DNA from: an uncultured bacterium
GTDB taxonomy: Bacteria > Bacillota > Clostridia > Lachnospirales > Lachnospiraceae
DNA: 64,000 bases
Direction of reading: 5' to 3'
Assembly: GCA_947243845.1 (NCBI GenBank)
Contig: CAMXIF010000013.1
Coordinates: 21,109 to 85,108, forward strand
Below the pieces are notes generated by a model, which searched no databases, was not told where the DNA came from, and saw only the letters and a program-made list of their open reading frames with translations. Below, piece after piece: positions 9,473 through 18,797 of this stretch (position 1 is its first letter; every line of letters starts with the position of its first letter). The translations under genes were made by a program, and so were the position numbers.

Positions 9473-10318
9473 CTAAAATACCAATCCCAAAATTTCTACC
9501 AACATTCCCGAAACAGCGCCGATCACATATAAAAGCAGCAAAATCCTCAGATTCTCCCTGCGGTCGTCATTCACGCGCAGCAAGACCAGATATCCTACGC
9601 CCGTACCGGACAATAGACCTGCCACCAGAGCCCCCGCCCCAAGGACGCCGCCCAGATAAAGTTTCGTGACAATAACGGACGCGGCACAGTTGGGAATCAT
9701 GCCCACCAGGGCCGCAATCAGAACACTAAACACCGGCCGGTTCAGGATCAATGTTCCTAAAGCCTCTTCCCCGATCAACGCAATGATCAGGTTAAGCACA
9801 AATGAAATCACCAATATATATAAGAAAATCTCCAACGTATGATGCAGGGCCGATTTCCAGATCCCGCGTTCACAATGGCAATGATGGCGCTCACAGAGAT
9901 GTTCGATCTGCATATCCTTCTCTTTCCTGCGATAAACAAGATCAATCCCGAAACCGGCGATCACCGCAAACAATACCTTCACCCCAAGAACCTTCGCCAT
10001 CATGGAGATACCTACATTTTCAGATATCATGATGGGAAGCATTTCATCCGAAGTGGACAAAAAAACAGCCATAAGCGTCCCCAAGCTTATGATCCTGCCG
10101 GCATACAGATTCGATGCCGCCGCCGAAAACCCGCATTGTGGGAATATACCGAGAAGCCCGCCAATGGCCGGCCCTGCTTTGCCGGATCTTCTGATGATAT
10201 CCTGCATCTTCTCTCCCGCCCGGTGCTCCAGGTATTCCATCACAAGATATGTGAGAAATAAAAACGGCAGGAGTTTGACACTGTCTACAAAACTATCTGC
10301 TATCACATCTAAAATCAT
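9473..10318 (-). CDS. ArsP_2-type putative heavy-metal (manganese/arsenic) exporter
   Basis: This is a polytopic membrane protein of 281 residues built as two related halves. The first half carries GIFPQCGFSAAASNLYAG followed by LSTSDEMLP. The second carries GMIPNCAASVIVTKLYLGG followed by GLLSGTGVG. This two-half pattern matches what I know of the putative 10-TM metal exporter family (PF11449), often labelled putative manganese transporter. A cytoplasmic loop near residues 140-155 is rich in His and Cys (HLCERHHCHCE) and could sense or deliver metal. It stands alone between the tRNA-Lys terminator and comFB. I looked for a yybP-ykoY manganese riboswitch upstream and saw none. The metal is not certain. 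Confidence 0.75.
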   Translation of the reverse strand: MILDVIADSFVDSVKLLPFLFLTYLVMEYLEHRAGEKMQDIIRRSGKAGPAIGGLLGIFPQCGFSAAASNLYAGRIISLGTLMAVFLSTSDEMLPIMISENVGISMMAKVLGVKVLFAVIAGFGIDLVYRRKEKDMQIEHLCERHHCHCERGIWKSALHHTLEIFLYILVISFVLNLIIALIGEEALGTLILNRPVFSVLIAALVGMIPNCAASVIVTKLYLGGVLGAGALVAGLLSGTGVGYLVLLRVNDDRRENLRILLLLYVIGAVSGMLVEILGLVF

Positions 10319-10510
10319 AAAATTTCCTTACTTCTTTCCATTAGAATAAATTTCTGTATGCCCGCATCGTTCTGCCCAGACAAGACACTACATAGAATAC
10401 AATGTCTGTTTTAAAAATGCAAGCAGGACTATTTTGCTGCAAACTATATTATTCTATAGATTTTTATAATCCTTTATTAAATTTTGCACTCATTTTTTTG
10501 CGAAAAAATA

Positions 10511-10539
10511 TTGATTCTTTAAGAAATTTGTACTAATAT
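10511..10539 (+). promoter_or_regulatory. promoter of the ComFB-like gene
   Basis: TTGATT (10511-10516), 17 bases, TAATAT (10534-10539), about 50 bases before the start codon. Confidence 0.55.
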
Positions 10540-10587
10540 AAAACGTGTATATTTCTGTCATTATATGACATATGAGGGAGGTTCTAA

Positions 10588-10857
10588 ATGGAAGGCTTAA
10601 AGAATATCATGGAAGACGCAGTGGAATATCAGCTCAACAAGCTGCTTCCGACTATGCCTAATGTATGTTCCTGTGAAAATTGTAAATTGGATATGGCATC
10701 CTATGCACTCAACAGGCTTTCGCCCCAATATGTCCGTACAAATACCGGTGCACTTTTCCAAAAACTGCACAATTACCAGCCGCAGGCTGAAGTAGAGATT
10801 CTGACAGTAGTGATTTCCGCGATTGAAAAAATCGGCAATCATCCTCAGCATGGCTAA
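10588..10857 (+). CDS. ComFB family protein
   Basis: A small cytoplasmic protein of 89 residues matching the late-competence ComFB family. Visible features are the N-terminal helix NIMEDAVEYQLNKLL, the pair C-x-C-x2-C (CSCENC) and the segment DMASYALNRLSPQYV. Cyanobacterial relatives bind cyclic-di-GMP, and the B. subtilis protein sits in the comF operon, but its function is not settled. Here it is monocistronic on the plus strand, with AGGGAGG before the ATG and its own terminator, and no competence gene beside it. The cysteines suggest a zinc site, by inference. Confidence 0.85.
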   Translation: MEGLKNIMEDAVEYQLNKLLPTMPNVCSCENCKLDMASYALNRLSPQYVRTNTGALFQKLHNYQPQAEVEILTVVISAIEKIGNHPQHG

Positions 10858-10875
10858 AATACATTCTCATAAACA

Positions 10876-10927
10876 AAAGATTTTCCCACTGGGTACTTTG
10901 CACAACCCAGCAGGAAAATCTTTTTTA
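10876..10927 (+). terminator. strong terminator, possibly bidirectional
   Basis: AAAGATTTTCC-ca-CTGGGT pairs with ACCCAG-ca-GGAAAATCTTT, followed by a T run. It ends the comFB transcript and, read on the other strand, may also serve the anti-sigma gene. Confidence 0.9.
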
Positions 10928-10950
10928 TTTACGTACCCTGTTCTCTTTTG

Positions 10951-12177
10951 TCAATCCCACACATTATCCACCGTAACTTCCCTGCCATACTCTTCCGTAT
11001 ACCGCATGCTCTTGACTTCCCTAGACTTTTCTATACTGCCCTCATAATCTTTCTCTGTAACGAATGAGTAACCCTTTACATTTCCGTCCCAGCTGCATTC
11101 CAACAAATGTGCCGCTCCGTCCGCCTTTACGAACAGGACATCCACCAATGTACTGACGCCTCCCTCACTGGTTGTCTGATAGCAGCTCCTCACCCTGACA
11201 TAGGATTCCTGTACACCCATATTGTCCGTCAGAAAACGCTCTGCCTCTGCTTTGACCTGTGCAATTGTATCCGGCGCTTCCTCTATAGCCGGCCTGACAC
11301 TCTCCAGCTGTTCCCGTACCTGATCACCCGAATAATCCATCCTGAGAAGCCGGCCATCTGCTATGCTGATCCAGAAATAATAGAATCGGTGATTTATAAT
11401 GTCGCTCCAATTGACACAATAAGCCGGCTGCCCCACAATAATATCCGCCGCATCGACATCATAATAATGACTCAATTCCATACCGCTATCATCCACGCCA
11501 TATATTTTTTGAAGATATTGCTCTGCAATCCCCACTGCCTGTTCTTCCGTGACACCGCCGGCTTCCACCGCCTCTGCAATCTCTTTCTGCTCGGCCGCTT
11601 CCCTGACCGCAATCTCTTCAGCATGTTCCTTCTCATTTCGCTCCTGCAACGCATAGTTACGTTTATATTCAAAATCTATCTTCTGCAGAATCTCCTCATC
11701 CGTCAATTCCCTGTCTGCCGGCAGATAAAATACGCTGGTGGTGGTCAGGAAACAAAATTCATGTGTCTTTGCCTCCTCCTCACTGTCTACCTGCGGTATT
11801 TCCCCTGCAGGGAAAGTGCCGTTTTGATACTGTTCACTCAGCATTTCCATCCGAGTCTTCTCTGCTTGCGTATATGGTCTGGTATAGCCGTCTCCGCCGA
11901 CATTCTGTGCATCAAGCTGTTCCACCGTCTCCTGCATCTCCTCTTTCGGCACTTCTTCCATACGCTCCTGCACCAAAGAACTGACCAGCGCCCGCACCGG
12001 TACGCTTAAGAAACCCACAGCAAGAATACAAATTGCAAAAGCTGCCGCCATCCGCAGCCCACGGTTATAAACGGGATGTGCTTTTCTTCCTTTTTTTAAT
12101 TCCCGGATCATCTGCCGTTTCCTGGCATCTTCAAGTTCTATCTGTTCCACTGCCTGTTTTAACGTTGCAATCTTCAT
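10951..12177 (-). CDS. membrane-anchored anti-sigma-like protein
   Basis: 408 residues. A cytoplasmic N-terminal segment of about 40 residues is followed by one membrane segment (about 43-66: AAAFAICILAVGFLSVPVRAL) and a long, charged extracytoplasmic domain with two PepSY-like stretches (EEQAVGIAEQYLQ and VKAEAERFLTD). The start overlaps the stop of the sigma gene by four bases (ATGA), so the two are translationally coupled. This coupling and topology are the main evidence for an anti-sigma role. No known anti-sigma zinc motif is present. What it senses is unknown. Confidence 0.65.
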   Translation of the reverse strand: MKIATLKQAVEQIELEDARKRQMIRELKKGRKAHPVYNRGLRMAAAFAICILAVGFLSVPVRALVSSLVQERMEEVPKEEMQETVEQLDAQNVGGDGYTRPYTQAEKTRMEMLSEQYQNGTFPAGEIPQVDSEEEAKTHEFCFLTTTSVFYLPADRELTDEEILQKIDFEYKRNYALQERNEKEHAEEIAVREAAEQKEIAEAVEAGGVTEEQAVGIAEQYLQKIYGVDDSGMELSHYYDVDAADIIVGQPAYCVNWSDIINHRFYYFWISIADGRLLRMDYSGDQVREQLESVRPAIEEAPDTIAQVKAEAERFLTDNMGVQESYVRVRSCYQTTSEGGVSTLVDVLFVKADGAAHLLECSWDGNVKGYSFVTEKDYEGSIEKSREVKSMRYTEEYGREVTVDNVWD

Positions 12178-12662
12178 ACTTTCCTCCTTCTCTCTTTCCT
12201 CGGATATGTCTCATCCTCAAGCGAAAGCCGCAGCATCTCCCTACCCCTCTGCACTCTTTTCTTGACCGCATTGGCAGAAATACCGAGTATTTCCGACACC
12301 TCTGTCGTTTTATAGCCTTCAATGTAATAAAGATATACCGCAGATTTGACCGAAAGCGGGAGCTTTATCAACTCCGCCAGCACTTCACTATATTCCGGGT
12401 CTTCATAACTGGCGGTTATCTCCTCGATGTCTATTTGGGGATGCCGCAGTTGAAAACGCCTCATATCCCGACACCGGTTCTGTGCCACTTTGATCAGCCA
12501 CGCTTTCTCATGCTCCTCGCCGGCAAAATCCGGCATCCGTTCCAAATACCTGCAGAATGTGTCCTGCACCGCATCCTGTGCATCCGCCTCATTTCCCAGC
12601 ATCACTACACAAATCCGGTATAGCATATCGCTGTATTTCATTACCACGTCTTCTATTGTCAT
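12174..12662 (-). CDS. ECF-type RNA polymerase sigma factor
   Basis: 162 residues with region 2 (YSDMLYRICVVMLGNEADAQDAVQDTF, the core-binding and -10 recognition helices) and region 4 (LPLSVKSAVYLYYIEGYKTTEVSEIL, HTH for the -35 element). There is no C-terminal extension. It is the first gene of a two-gene unit with its probable anti-sigma partner. A short dyad, CAACCT-GT-AGGTTG on the minus strand (12680-12693), sits between the likely transcript start and the ribosome binding site. Whether it controls its own promoter cannot be told from one site. Confidence 0.93.
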   Translation of the reverse strand: MTIEDVVMKYSDMLYRICVVMLGNEADAQDAVQDTFCRYLERMPDFAGEEHEKAWLIKVAQNRCRDMRRFQLRHPQIDIEEITASYEDPEYSEVLAELIKLPLSVKSAVYLYYIEGYKTTEVSEILGISANAVKKRVQRGREMLRLSLEDETYPRKERRRKV

Positions 12663-12742
12663 AAGTAATTTACCTTTCCCAACCTACAGGTTGTTATTGG
12701 ACGTCCCTACTTATAACACGCACCAGAATGTTAAAAAGGGCC

Positions 12743-12776
12743 AAAAAAGGCAGAAAATTTTCATTTTCTGCCTTTC
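12743..12776 (-). terminator. terminator after the CarD-like gene
   Basis: AAAGGCAGAAAA pairs with TTTTCTGCCTTT around a six-base loop and is followed by TTTTTT on the minus strand, directly after the CarD-like stop. Confidence 0.9.
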
Positions 12777-12780
12777 GGTC

Positions 12781-13296
12781 TTACACTTTACTTTCCTGCC
12801 TCTTTACCGCTTCCACGATATATGCTCCCACCTGATCCTTCGGTATGGAGAGCGCCAGAGACATCTCACTGTAGAGGAGTTCCTCCGCCTTCCGAAGGTA
12901 CTGCTCATCGGAGGAGAGTACTTTTTTGCCCTCATTGATACGCATGTGCTTCCGCTGATACAAGGTTTTGATGATCTGCATCAGGCTCCTGGAATCATAA
13001 GTGCGGAGTGCATCTTTATAGGTCTGCTCCCTGCGTTTTTCCTCCTGAACCCACATGATATCAATCTCCCTGATATGTTCAATGAGTTTCTCGGCCTCCT
13101 CCTTATTCATGATCCTGCGCATTATAATCTTCTCATTGTCTACCGGTGTGTAAATGGTGCTTGTCTTTTCAAAAACCGGTTCGAGAAGATAATACTTTCT
13201 CTTCCTGTCCAAACGATCGATCGGATTGTCCGTAATGTCAATAACGCGGCAGACACCATGCCCGCCGCATATGATCAATTCACCTTTCTCAAACAT
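12781..13296 (-). CDS. CarD-family transcription factor
   Basis: 171 residues from the ATG at 13296, chosen because GGAGGG lies just upstream; an upstream ATG at 13323 lacks a site. The N-terminal CarD/TRCF RNA-polymerase-interaction domain is visible (FEKGELIICGGHGVCRV, YYLLEPV, IYTPVDN), followed by a helical C-terminal domain with YDSRSLMQIIKTLY and LARKAEELLYSE-like helices. CarD-type proteins bind the RNA polymerase beta subunit and alter open-complex stability. Single-gene transcript, with a terminator right after it. Confidence 0.9.
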   Translation of the reverse strand: MFEKGELIICGGHGVCRVIDITDNPIDRLDRKRKYYLLEPVFEKTSTIYTPVDNEKIIMRRIMNKEEAEKLIEHIREIDIMWVQEEKRREQTYKDALRTYDSRSLMQIIKTLYQRKHMRINEGKKVLSSDEQYLRKAEELLYSEMSLALSIPKDQVGAYIVEAVKRQESKV

Positions 13297-13495
13297 ATTT
13301 TCCCTCCAAACTCTGCGCCCCAAACTACCGATAGTTACCCTTACTATATATTATTTTAACACTTAAAGTACCCGGTCGTAAGTATTTTCGGGAAATGAAG
13401 CAATTTTCAGCAAATTTATGAGATAAAGCGCTCTTGCTTTTGTGAAAATCTGCTAACCATATTCTGTCGAATAAAAGCGATCGAAGACTCCCTCC

Positions 13496-14098
13496 CTATT
13501 TCATAATAAAATTATCACAGATAAATCTTGTTTCCTTCATCGGATAGATACGAATCATAATACCTTTGAGCACACCTTCCCCGTCAAAACGGGAAAGTAC
13601 AATAACCATCTCGTTTCCTTCAAAAGGAAGATAATCAATGGAATCAACATCCTCTTTGGCGCTGACCAGAGTCGCCTTGGGCGGGTTAATATCCACCGTC
13701 TTGTGGATCATTCCCGTCAGGGCAATAGCCGAAGAACCCATCATCTGATTCATCACTTCCGATACACAGGATAAATGCATCTCATTGAGTTCACCGGGTG
13801 CCGCTACGCCCGCGCCGCCCATCATCAGATCCATGATTATCTTAATATCATTCTCTTTCAGCATCAGCAGGTTGTTACAGTGAAAATCGTCTTTATAATC
13901 AATCTGTACCGTTACGCTGCCCATGCCAAAGGCAGTCAGAATATTCTTGATATCTGCCCTGTTTACCACCTTCACGGAAGGCGGACTGACAGTGATCTTC
14001 TTCCTGACCAACATATTTAAGGCAGTCGCCGAATGAGACATGCATATCTGCGATACTTCGGCCATCTTATCCTGATCCTGAGGTGTTAACTGTTCCAT
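13496..14098 (-). CDS. CheC/FliY-like chemotaxis protein
   Basis: 200 residues of the CheC/CheX/FliY phosphatase fold, which removes phosphate from CheY-P. The signature is [DS]-x3-E-x2-N twice. The second site is intact (Ser110, Glu114, Asn117 in SCVSEVMN). The first is altered: Asp10, Glu14, Gln17 (DKMAEVSQ), with Gln where Asn is expected, which should weaken or abolish it. The following SHSATALNML matches the FliY/CheC fold. There is no C-terminal SpoA/FliN domain, so this is not a complete FliY. It is isolated from other che genes in this window. Confidence 0.8.
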   Translation of the reverse strand: MEQLTPQDQDKMAEVSQICMSHSATALNMLVRKKITVSPPSVKVVNRADIKNILTAFGMGSVTVQIDYKDDFHCNNLLMLKENDIKIIMDLMMGGAGVAAPGELNEMHLSCVSEVMNQMMGSSAIALTGMIHKTVDINPPKATLVSAKEDVDSIDYLPFEGNEMVIVLSRFDGEGVLKGIMIRIYPMKETRFICDNFIMK

Positions 14099-14272
14099 AC
14101 TATCTCTATATCCTTCTCTAATTATTGCCTATATCCTATGCCTAGCATCTCTATAATACTATACCCTATTTATAGCCTACCGCGCAATACGTTTTAGAGA
14201 AAATCTATTTAATTTTGCCGGTATTTTCACAGTATTTACCCCAATAACACTTTTATCTGCAAGGACGGATTC

Positions 14273-16912
14273 TTACTCCGCCTCCCTGAGCCTTTCCACC
14301 ACAGACCTTTTTGCTGCCTGCCGATAAGAAGCAAGCGGTATCATTGCACCCAGTAACAGGAATACAGGCGCCACCACAAGAATCGGCGTCACAGTCAAAT
14401 GATAAGTAAAAAAGGGGAACATACCCTCCAGAGCGCTGCCAATCACCGGCCCCATGACGATAGAAACCACTAACGTAATCACAATGGAACTGCCTGCAAA
14501 CACCATGCCCTCCGTAATCATCATCCAGTTGAGCTGTCTGCCCGTCATGCCGACAGACTGTAATACTGCAAACTCCCGCTTTCTTGCCATGATACTTGTG
14601 AGGATGGTATTTAAGAAATTCAGGATACCTACCATGCCCACAATAAATGCGGCACCCGTTCCGCCCATAACAAACATGTCTCGGAACCCATAAAATTCTT
14701 CCGCATAGGTCTTTCTGCTCTCATAATCATACATGGAGTCGTTGCCGCCCATATAATCGCTAAGCCACGCTTCCACCTCCTCCATTCTGTCATCCGCACA
14801 GTCAAAAGCGTAGTAAAGTATTTCTCCTGCCCCTGCATCGGAATCCTGCAGAAATGTATCTGCTCCCATCACAAAAACATCCGCACCATAATAACGATAG
14901 CTCAATGTGTGCGGCACCTCAATCACTGCTGCCACCTCATAAGTTACCTCTCGATATTCTCTGGCGCGCGAAGCAAACTTAAGTCCCGTCAGATCCTGAT
15001 TCTCATCATATATCTCTCCCGTATCGGGATTATAAAACTCATAGCTGTCTATATAGCGGATGGTCACTTTATCTCCCAGCTTAGCCCAGCTACTGTCTTC
15101 ATAGACGTTTCCATAATCATCCGTATCATAGACTGCTGCCACATAATTGCCTTCACTCCTAAGTTTATCAAGGTCTCCTTCCAGCAGCGTCATCTTATCC
15201 AGAACGAAATCTTCCATGCCATAAAGTTGTACCCTGTCTGACACCTGATCTCCCACTTTTTCCAGACTCTCTATATAGGAATCCAGAAATTCACCGCTTC
15301 TCCACTTGGATTCCTTCTGTCTCACCCATGCTTCAGAAACACATTCCTCCGCCCCAAATTTCTTGCCGTAGGTTCTGCCGCCGGTCACCCCTTCCATGGT
15401 TTCTATCTGTGTAATCACCTGCTCTGGCAGTCCACTCCAGATATCAGCAGATCCCGTTTGAAAATAGGCTGCGTCCGCTGTCAGGAAGTCCACTTTAACC
15501 CGTGTCAGATACTTTTCCATATCAAAACCCTTCGCAAAAATAAACGTCACGTTTAAGATTACAATTGCAAAGGACATGGAAATCACGGTAATAATAGTTT
15601 TACCCTTATTTCTCCCCAGATTCGCCACCGCCATTCTGGGGATAGAAGCGCCTCTTTCCCCCTTCTTCCTGCTCCTTTTGCTCCCATCAACCTCCGTGTA
15701 GCGCACCGCCTCCACAGGCGATATCCTGGCCGCCATCCTGCACGGCTTCTTTAAGGATAACCAGACAGTCACCAATGAAAAGACTGCGGAGCCTGCAAAG
15801 ATGACCGGACTTACCGAAAACACCATCATAATACCATTCATCTGAGACACTACAAGACGGGTCATGACCATACCTACGCCATAACCAACCACCAGACCGA
15901 CAGGTATTCCTATCACAGACAATAACAGCGCCTGCATTACAATCAACCTTTTAATCTGACGGCCCGTGGTGCCAATGGTCTTTAACAGCCCATAGAAACG
16001 TACATCATTGGACACAGAAATCTGGAATATATTGTAAATAATCAAATATCCCGTAAAAATAATCAGCAGAAACACTGCCGCCAAGGCAAGCACACTCCCT
16101 GCATCCAGCACCGAATACTCGCGGCCTGCGGATAGATATCCCCAGTTCACGCCTGTGCTCATAAACCCTTCTTCACTGGCAGAATCATCCTGATAGCCAT
16201 GTCTTTCGAGAACGGTTCTCATATTTTCCCGTATATGCCTGGAATTTGCAAACATCACATCCAGGTGCCAGTATGTGGTCATGCCGTCAATTCCCTGGGT
16301 ATCCAGATTTTCAAAAATCTCCTCCACCCTGCTTAAGGGAAGCAGCACATGATTGGCCACAATCACATCATCATAGTCCCAGTATCCGCACAGTGTGAAA
16401 GTTTCTGTAGTCTCCTTACCATCCACCAGAAAGGTCATGGTAAATTCATTGCCAATCACCGGCTCCACTCCCAAAAGAGACAGAACTCTTACATCCGTAG
16501 CCGCTTCCCTGGTGCCTTCCTGGGGCAGCCGCCCTTCGATGGGATTTAAGAACATATATTTGGCCTCATTGGCATCACAGTAATTGACCTCCACATGAGA
16601 CTTATGAAAGGGCATCCCATTGGGCATCCCACAAAACATCCGAAGACCATATTCTTTGATCAGCGGATCTTCCTTAATTTCCTCGACCTGTTCTTTCGTC
16701 AAATACTTAAAACAGCCATGGGCATATCCGCCCGTCTGACGGAAATTGGACTGCTCATAACCATATATCATGGACATAGCGACCGTGAAGATAGTTGTAA
16801 ATAATATGGTTGTCAGTGCAATGGCCATTATCGTAATGATATTCCTGGTTTTCGCCGCCTTAAAACTGGCTATACTGAGACGGCGGATACATTTTCTATT
16901 TGAAACGTTCAT
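14273..16912 (-). CDS. FtsX-type ABC transporter permease
   Basis: About 879 residues from the ATG at 16912, which overlaps the ATPase stop (ATGA) and has GAGAGG upstream; a start at 16933 would lack this. One N-terminal membrane segment is followed by a large extracytoplasmic domain, a first FtsX core (around 290-400), a second large external domain, and a second FtsX core at the C-terminus. Together with the ATPase it forms a MacB/FtsX-like exporter or mechanotransmitter. In Firmicutes such pairs next to a two-component system often handle peptide antibiotics; that use here is inference. Confidence 0.9.
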   Translation of the reverse strand: MNVSNRKCIRRLSIASFKAAKTRNIITIMAIALTTILFTTIFTVAMSMIYGYEQSNFRQTGGYAHGCFKYLTKEQVEEIKEDPLIKEYGLRMFCGMPNGMPFHKSHVEVNYCDANEAKYMFLNPIEGRLPQEGTREAATDVRVLSLLGVEPVIGNEFTMTFLVDGKETTETFTLCGYWDYDDVIVANHVLLPLSRVEEIFENLDTQGIDGMTTYWHLDVMFANSRHIRENMRTVLERHGYQDDSASEEGFMSTGVNWGYLSAGREYSVLDAGSVLALAAVFLLIIFTGYLIIYNIFQISVSNDVRFYGLLKTIGTTGRQIKRLIVMQALLLSVIGIPVGLVVGYGVGMVMTRLVVSQMNGIMMVFSVSPVIFAGSAVFSLVTVWLSLKKPCRMAARISPVEAVRYTEVDGSKRSRKKGERGASIPRMAVANLGRNKGKTIITVISMSFAIVILNVTFIFAKGFDMEKYLTRVKVDFLTADAAYFQTGSADIWSGLPEQVITQIETMEGVTGGRTYGKKFGAEECVSEAWVRQKESKWRSGEFLDSYIESLEKVGDQVSDRVQLYGMEDFVLDKMTLLEGDLDKLRSEGNYVAAVYDTDDYGNVYEDSSWAKLGDKVTIRYIDSYEFYNPDTGEIYDENQDLTGLKFASRAREYREVTYEVAAVIEVPHTLSYRYYGADVFVMGADTFLQDSDAGAGEILYYAFDCADDRMEEVEAWLSDYMGGNDSMYDYESRKTYAEEFYGFRDMFVMGGTGAAFIVGMVGILNFLNTILTSIMARKREFAVLQSVGMTGRQLNWMMITEGMVFAGSSIVITLVVSIVMGPVIGSALEGMFPFFTYHLTVTPILVVAPVFLLLGAMIPLASYRQAAKRSVVERLREAE

Positions 16913-17589
16913 AATACACCTCTCTTTTCGCACAATTTACCATCCTCAATGCGGATAATCCGGTCTGCTAACTGCGCAATCTCCTCATTATGTGTGATCA
17001 TCACAATAGTCTGGGAAAATTTCTGGCTCGTCACCTTCATCAACCCAAGCACATCCTGACTCGTCTTAGAATCCAGATTGCCGGTAGGTTCATCCGCCAG
17101 AACAATGGCAGGTTTTGAAGCAAGCGCACGGGCAATAGCCACCCTCTGCTGCTGCCCGCCGGATAAGTTATTGGGCAGGTTATCCAGCTTGGATGCAATC
17201 CCCAGTGTCTTGATAATCTCCTGAATGTAAGTCTGATCCGGCCTCCCACCGTCTAACTGCACCGGAAGCAGGATATTTTCATAGACATTTAAAACCGGCA
17301 CGAGATTATAATTCTGGAATACAAATCCAATCTTACGGCGGCGGAAGATGGTAAGTTCTTCATCCTTTAGAGTAAAAATGTCCTTGCCGTCCACTGTGAC
17401 ACTGCCCGATGTGGGACGGTCCAGTCCTCCCAACATATGAAGAAGCGTGCTTTTACCGCTGCCGGAAGTACCTACAACGGCAACGAACTCACCCTTTTCC
17501 ACCTGGAAATTCACACCGTCCAGGGCATGAACTTCATTTTCGCCCGATCCGTATATCTTCTTAAGATCCTGTGTTGATAATATTGTCAT
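16909..17589 (-). CDS. ABC transporter ATP-binding protein (MacB/LolD type)
   Basis: About 226 residues with Walker A (GTSGSGKST), Q-loop ([10 protein letters not shown]), signature LSGGQQQR, Walker B (IVLADEPTG) and the H-loop His in MITHNE. The length and the NLDSKTS sequence after Walker B are typical of the LolD/MacB/FtsE group. I prefer the ATG at 17589, four bases after GAGGAG; the ATG at 17601 has no spaced site. Its stop overlaps the permease start by four bases. Confidence 0.93.
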   Translation of the reverse strand: MTILSTQDLKKIYGSGENEVHALDGVNFQVEKGEFVAVVGTSGSGKSTLLHMLGGLDRPTSGSVTVDGKDIFTLKDEELTIFRRRKIGFVFQNYNLVPVLNVYENILLPVQLDGGRPDQTYIQEIIKTLGIASKLDNLPNNLSGGQQQRVAIARALASKPAIVLADEPTGNLDSKTSQDVLGLMKVTSQKFSQTIVMITHNEEIAQLADRIIRIEDGKLCEKRGVL

Positions 17590-17619
17590 TGTGCTCCTCA
17601 TCCTCTCTTTCTATATACA

Positions 17620-17659
17620 CAAAAATCTGTACTGTGGTCTATTCTCCACAATACAGATT
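17620..17659 (-). terminator. terminator after the two-component genes
   Basis: AATCTGTA-t-TGTGG pairs with CCACA-g-TACAGATT and is followed by TTTTTG on the minus strand. It separates the histidine kinase from the ABC genes, so the ABC pair should have its own promoter or be reached by read-through. Confidence 0.8.
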
Positions 17660-17666
17660 ATCTCAT

Positions 17667-17686
17667 AAGATTCTTTCCAGAATCTT
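17667..17686. promoter_or_regulatory. 8-bp dyad upstream of the ABC genes
   Basis: AAGATTCT-TTCC-AGAATCTT is a perfect inverted repeat about 80 bases before the ATPase start and just upstream of the terminator. It could be an operator for the adjacent response regulator, or part of a larger RNA structure. No function is proven. Confidence 0.4.
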
Positions 17687-17839
17687 TCCGGGTGAAAATC
17701 AATTATGACAGTTTTGAAAGATTCGCAGATTCTGCAATGGCAAAAATATAAAAAATAGCAAAGATAAATAAGTAAACGGTGAACCGCAAAGTAATATCCG
17801 CCCCAGTCACAGGCACTCTCTCCGTGGTTCCCACCATAT

Positions 17840-18772
17840 TTATATTTTCTTCTGCAGATGCAGGGTAAACCTGGCTCCCTTTCCCGCCTCCGATGCGACC
17901 TTGATATAGCCGCCCTCCATCTGCAAGATCTGTCTACTCAGATAGAGTCCGATTCCCAGTCCGTCCTCCCCACTCACTTCCATGGTACGATAAAATCGTC
18001 CAAAAATCTTGGCCTGTTCCTCTTCTGAAATACCGATACCGGTATCCGCCACTTCGATTCCCACAAACAGATCATAGGGCTTTATCGTCACTGTGACACC
18101 GCCGGTCTTGGTATATTTAATCGCATTATCAATCACATTCCCAAGCGCTTCCCCGGTCCACTTAGCATCAAAAACTGCCGTAACTTCCTGCATATCCCTG
18201 CTTTCCATCCGCAGATACAGTCCCTTATCACGGACCCTTTGATCAAACTGTTTACAGACCTCTTCTGTCAGCCCGGCAACGCTGTCTTCCCTGGGGTGCA
18301 GGGCGATAATCCCTGTCTCAAGCCTTGACAGTTTTACCAGCGTAGCAATCAGGAAACTGAGCTTCTGTGCCTGACTTTCCAGAAGCGTTACACTCTGCCT
18401 GGCCTCCTCGGACAGCCCCTGCTCTTTTAGAAGTTCCGTATAAATCAATATATTGGAGATGGGCGTCTTGGTCTGATGGGAAATATCCGCGATCAACGCC
18501 TTAATCCGATCCTTTTCTTCCGCTGTTCTCCTGCCTGACGTCTCCGAGGCGTTCAAATATTCCGACAACTTATTCTCTACCGCAGAATACAGGGATTCAT
18601 CAAAAGTACTTTCCGTAAAACTGCCATCTATCGCCGCGTCCAGCATCTGCCGCATCCGCTGAAGCGCCGCTTTTCTTTTATATAAAGTTACAATGGTAAG
18701 TGAGACCGCCCCCAGCAGACTGAGTATCCCAACAACAAAAAACACGACCGATAGGGTATTCAATGCCTCCAT
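17840..18772 (-). CDS. sensor histidine kinase
   Basis: 310 residues. One or two membrane segments near the N-terminus (8-30), then the DHp domain with ISHQTKTPISNI (phosphoacceptor His) and the HATPase domain (NVIDNAIKYTK N-box, DTGIGIS G1, GLGIGLYLS G2). There is almost no extracytoplasmic sensor domain, as in intramembrane-sensing kinases that depend on a partner ABC transporter. It follows the response regulator by 25 bases and precedes the FtsX-type exporter, a classic RR-HK-ABC arrangement. Confidence 0.92.
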   Translation of the reverse strand: MEALNTLSVVFFVVGILSLLGAVSLTIVTLYKRKAALQRMRQMLDAAIDGSFTESTFDESLYSAVENKLSEYLNASETSGRRTAEEKDRIKALIADISHQTKTPISNILIYTELLKEQGLSEEARQSVTLLESQAQKLSFLIATLVKLSRLETGIIALHPREDSVAGLTEEVCKQFDQRVRDKGLYLRMESRDMQEVTAVFDAKWTGEALGNVIDNAIKYTKTGGVTVTIKPYDLFVGIEVADTGIGISEEEQAKIFGRFYRTMEVSGEDGLGIGLYLSRQILQMEGGYIKVASEAGKGARFTLHLQKKI

Positions 18773-18797
18773 ACACGCTGCCTCCCATACTGGAATC

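Noticed and set aside
9260..9532. Plus-strand open frame over the tRNA
   Set aside because: It covers tRNA-Lys and its terminator and has no coding character.
10319..10560. Manganese (yybP-ykoY) riboswitch upstream of the metal exporter
   Set aside because: None of the conserved riboswitch core was found.
12680..12693. CAACCT dyad as an ECF -35 element
   Set aside because: It lies only 18 bases before the sigma start, which leaves no room for a -10 and transcript start.
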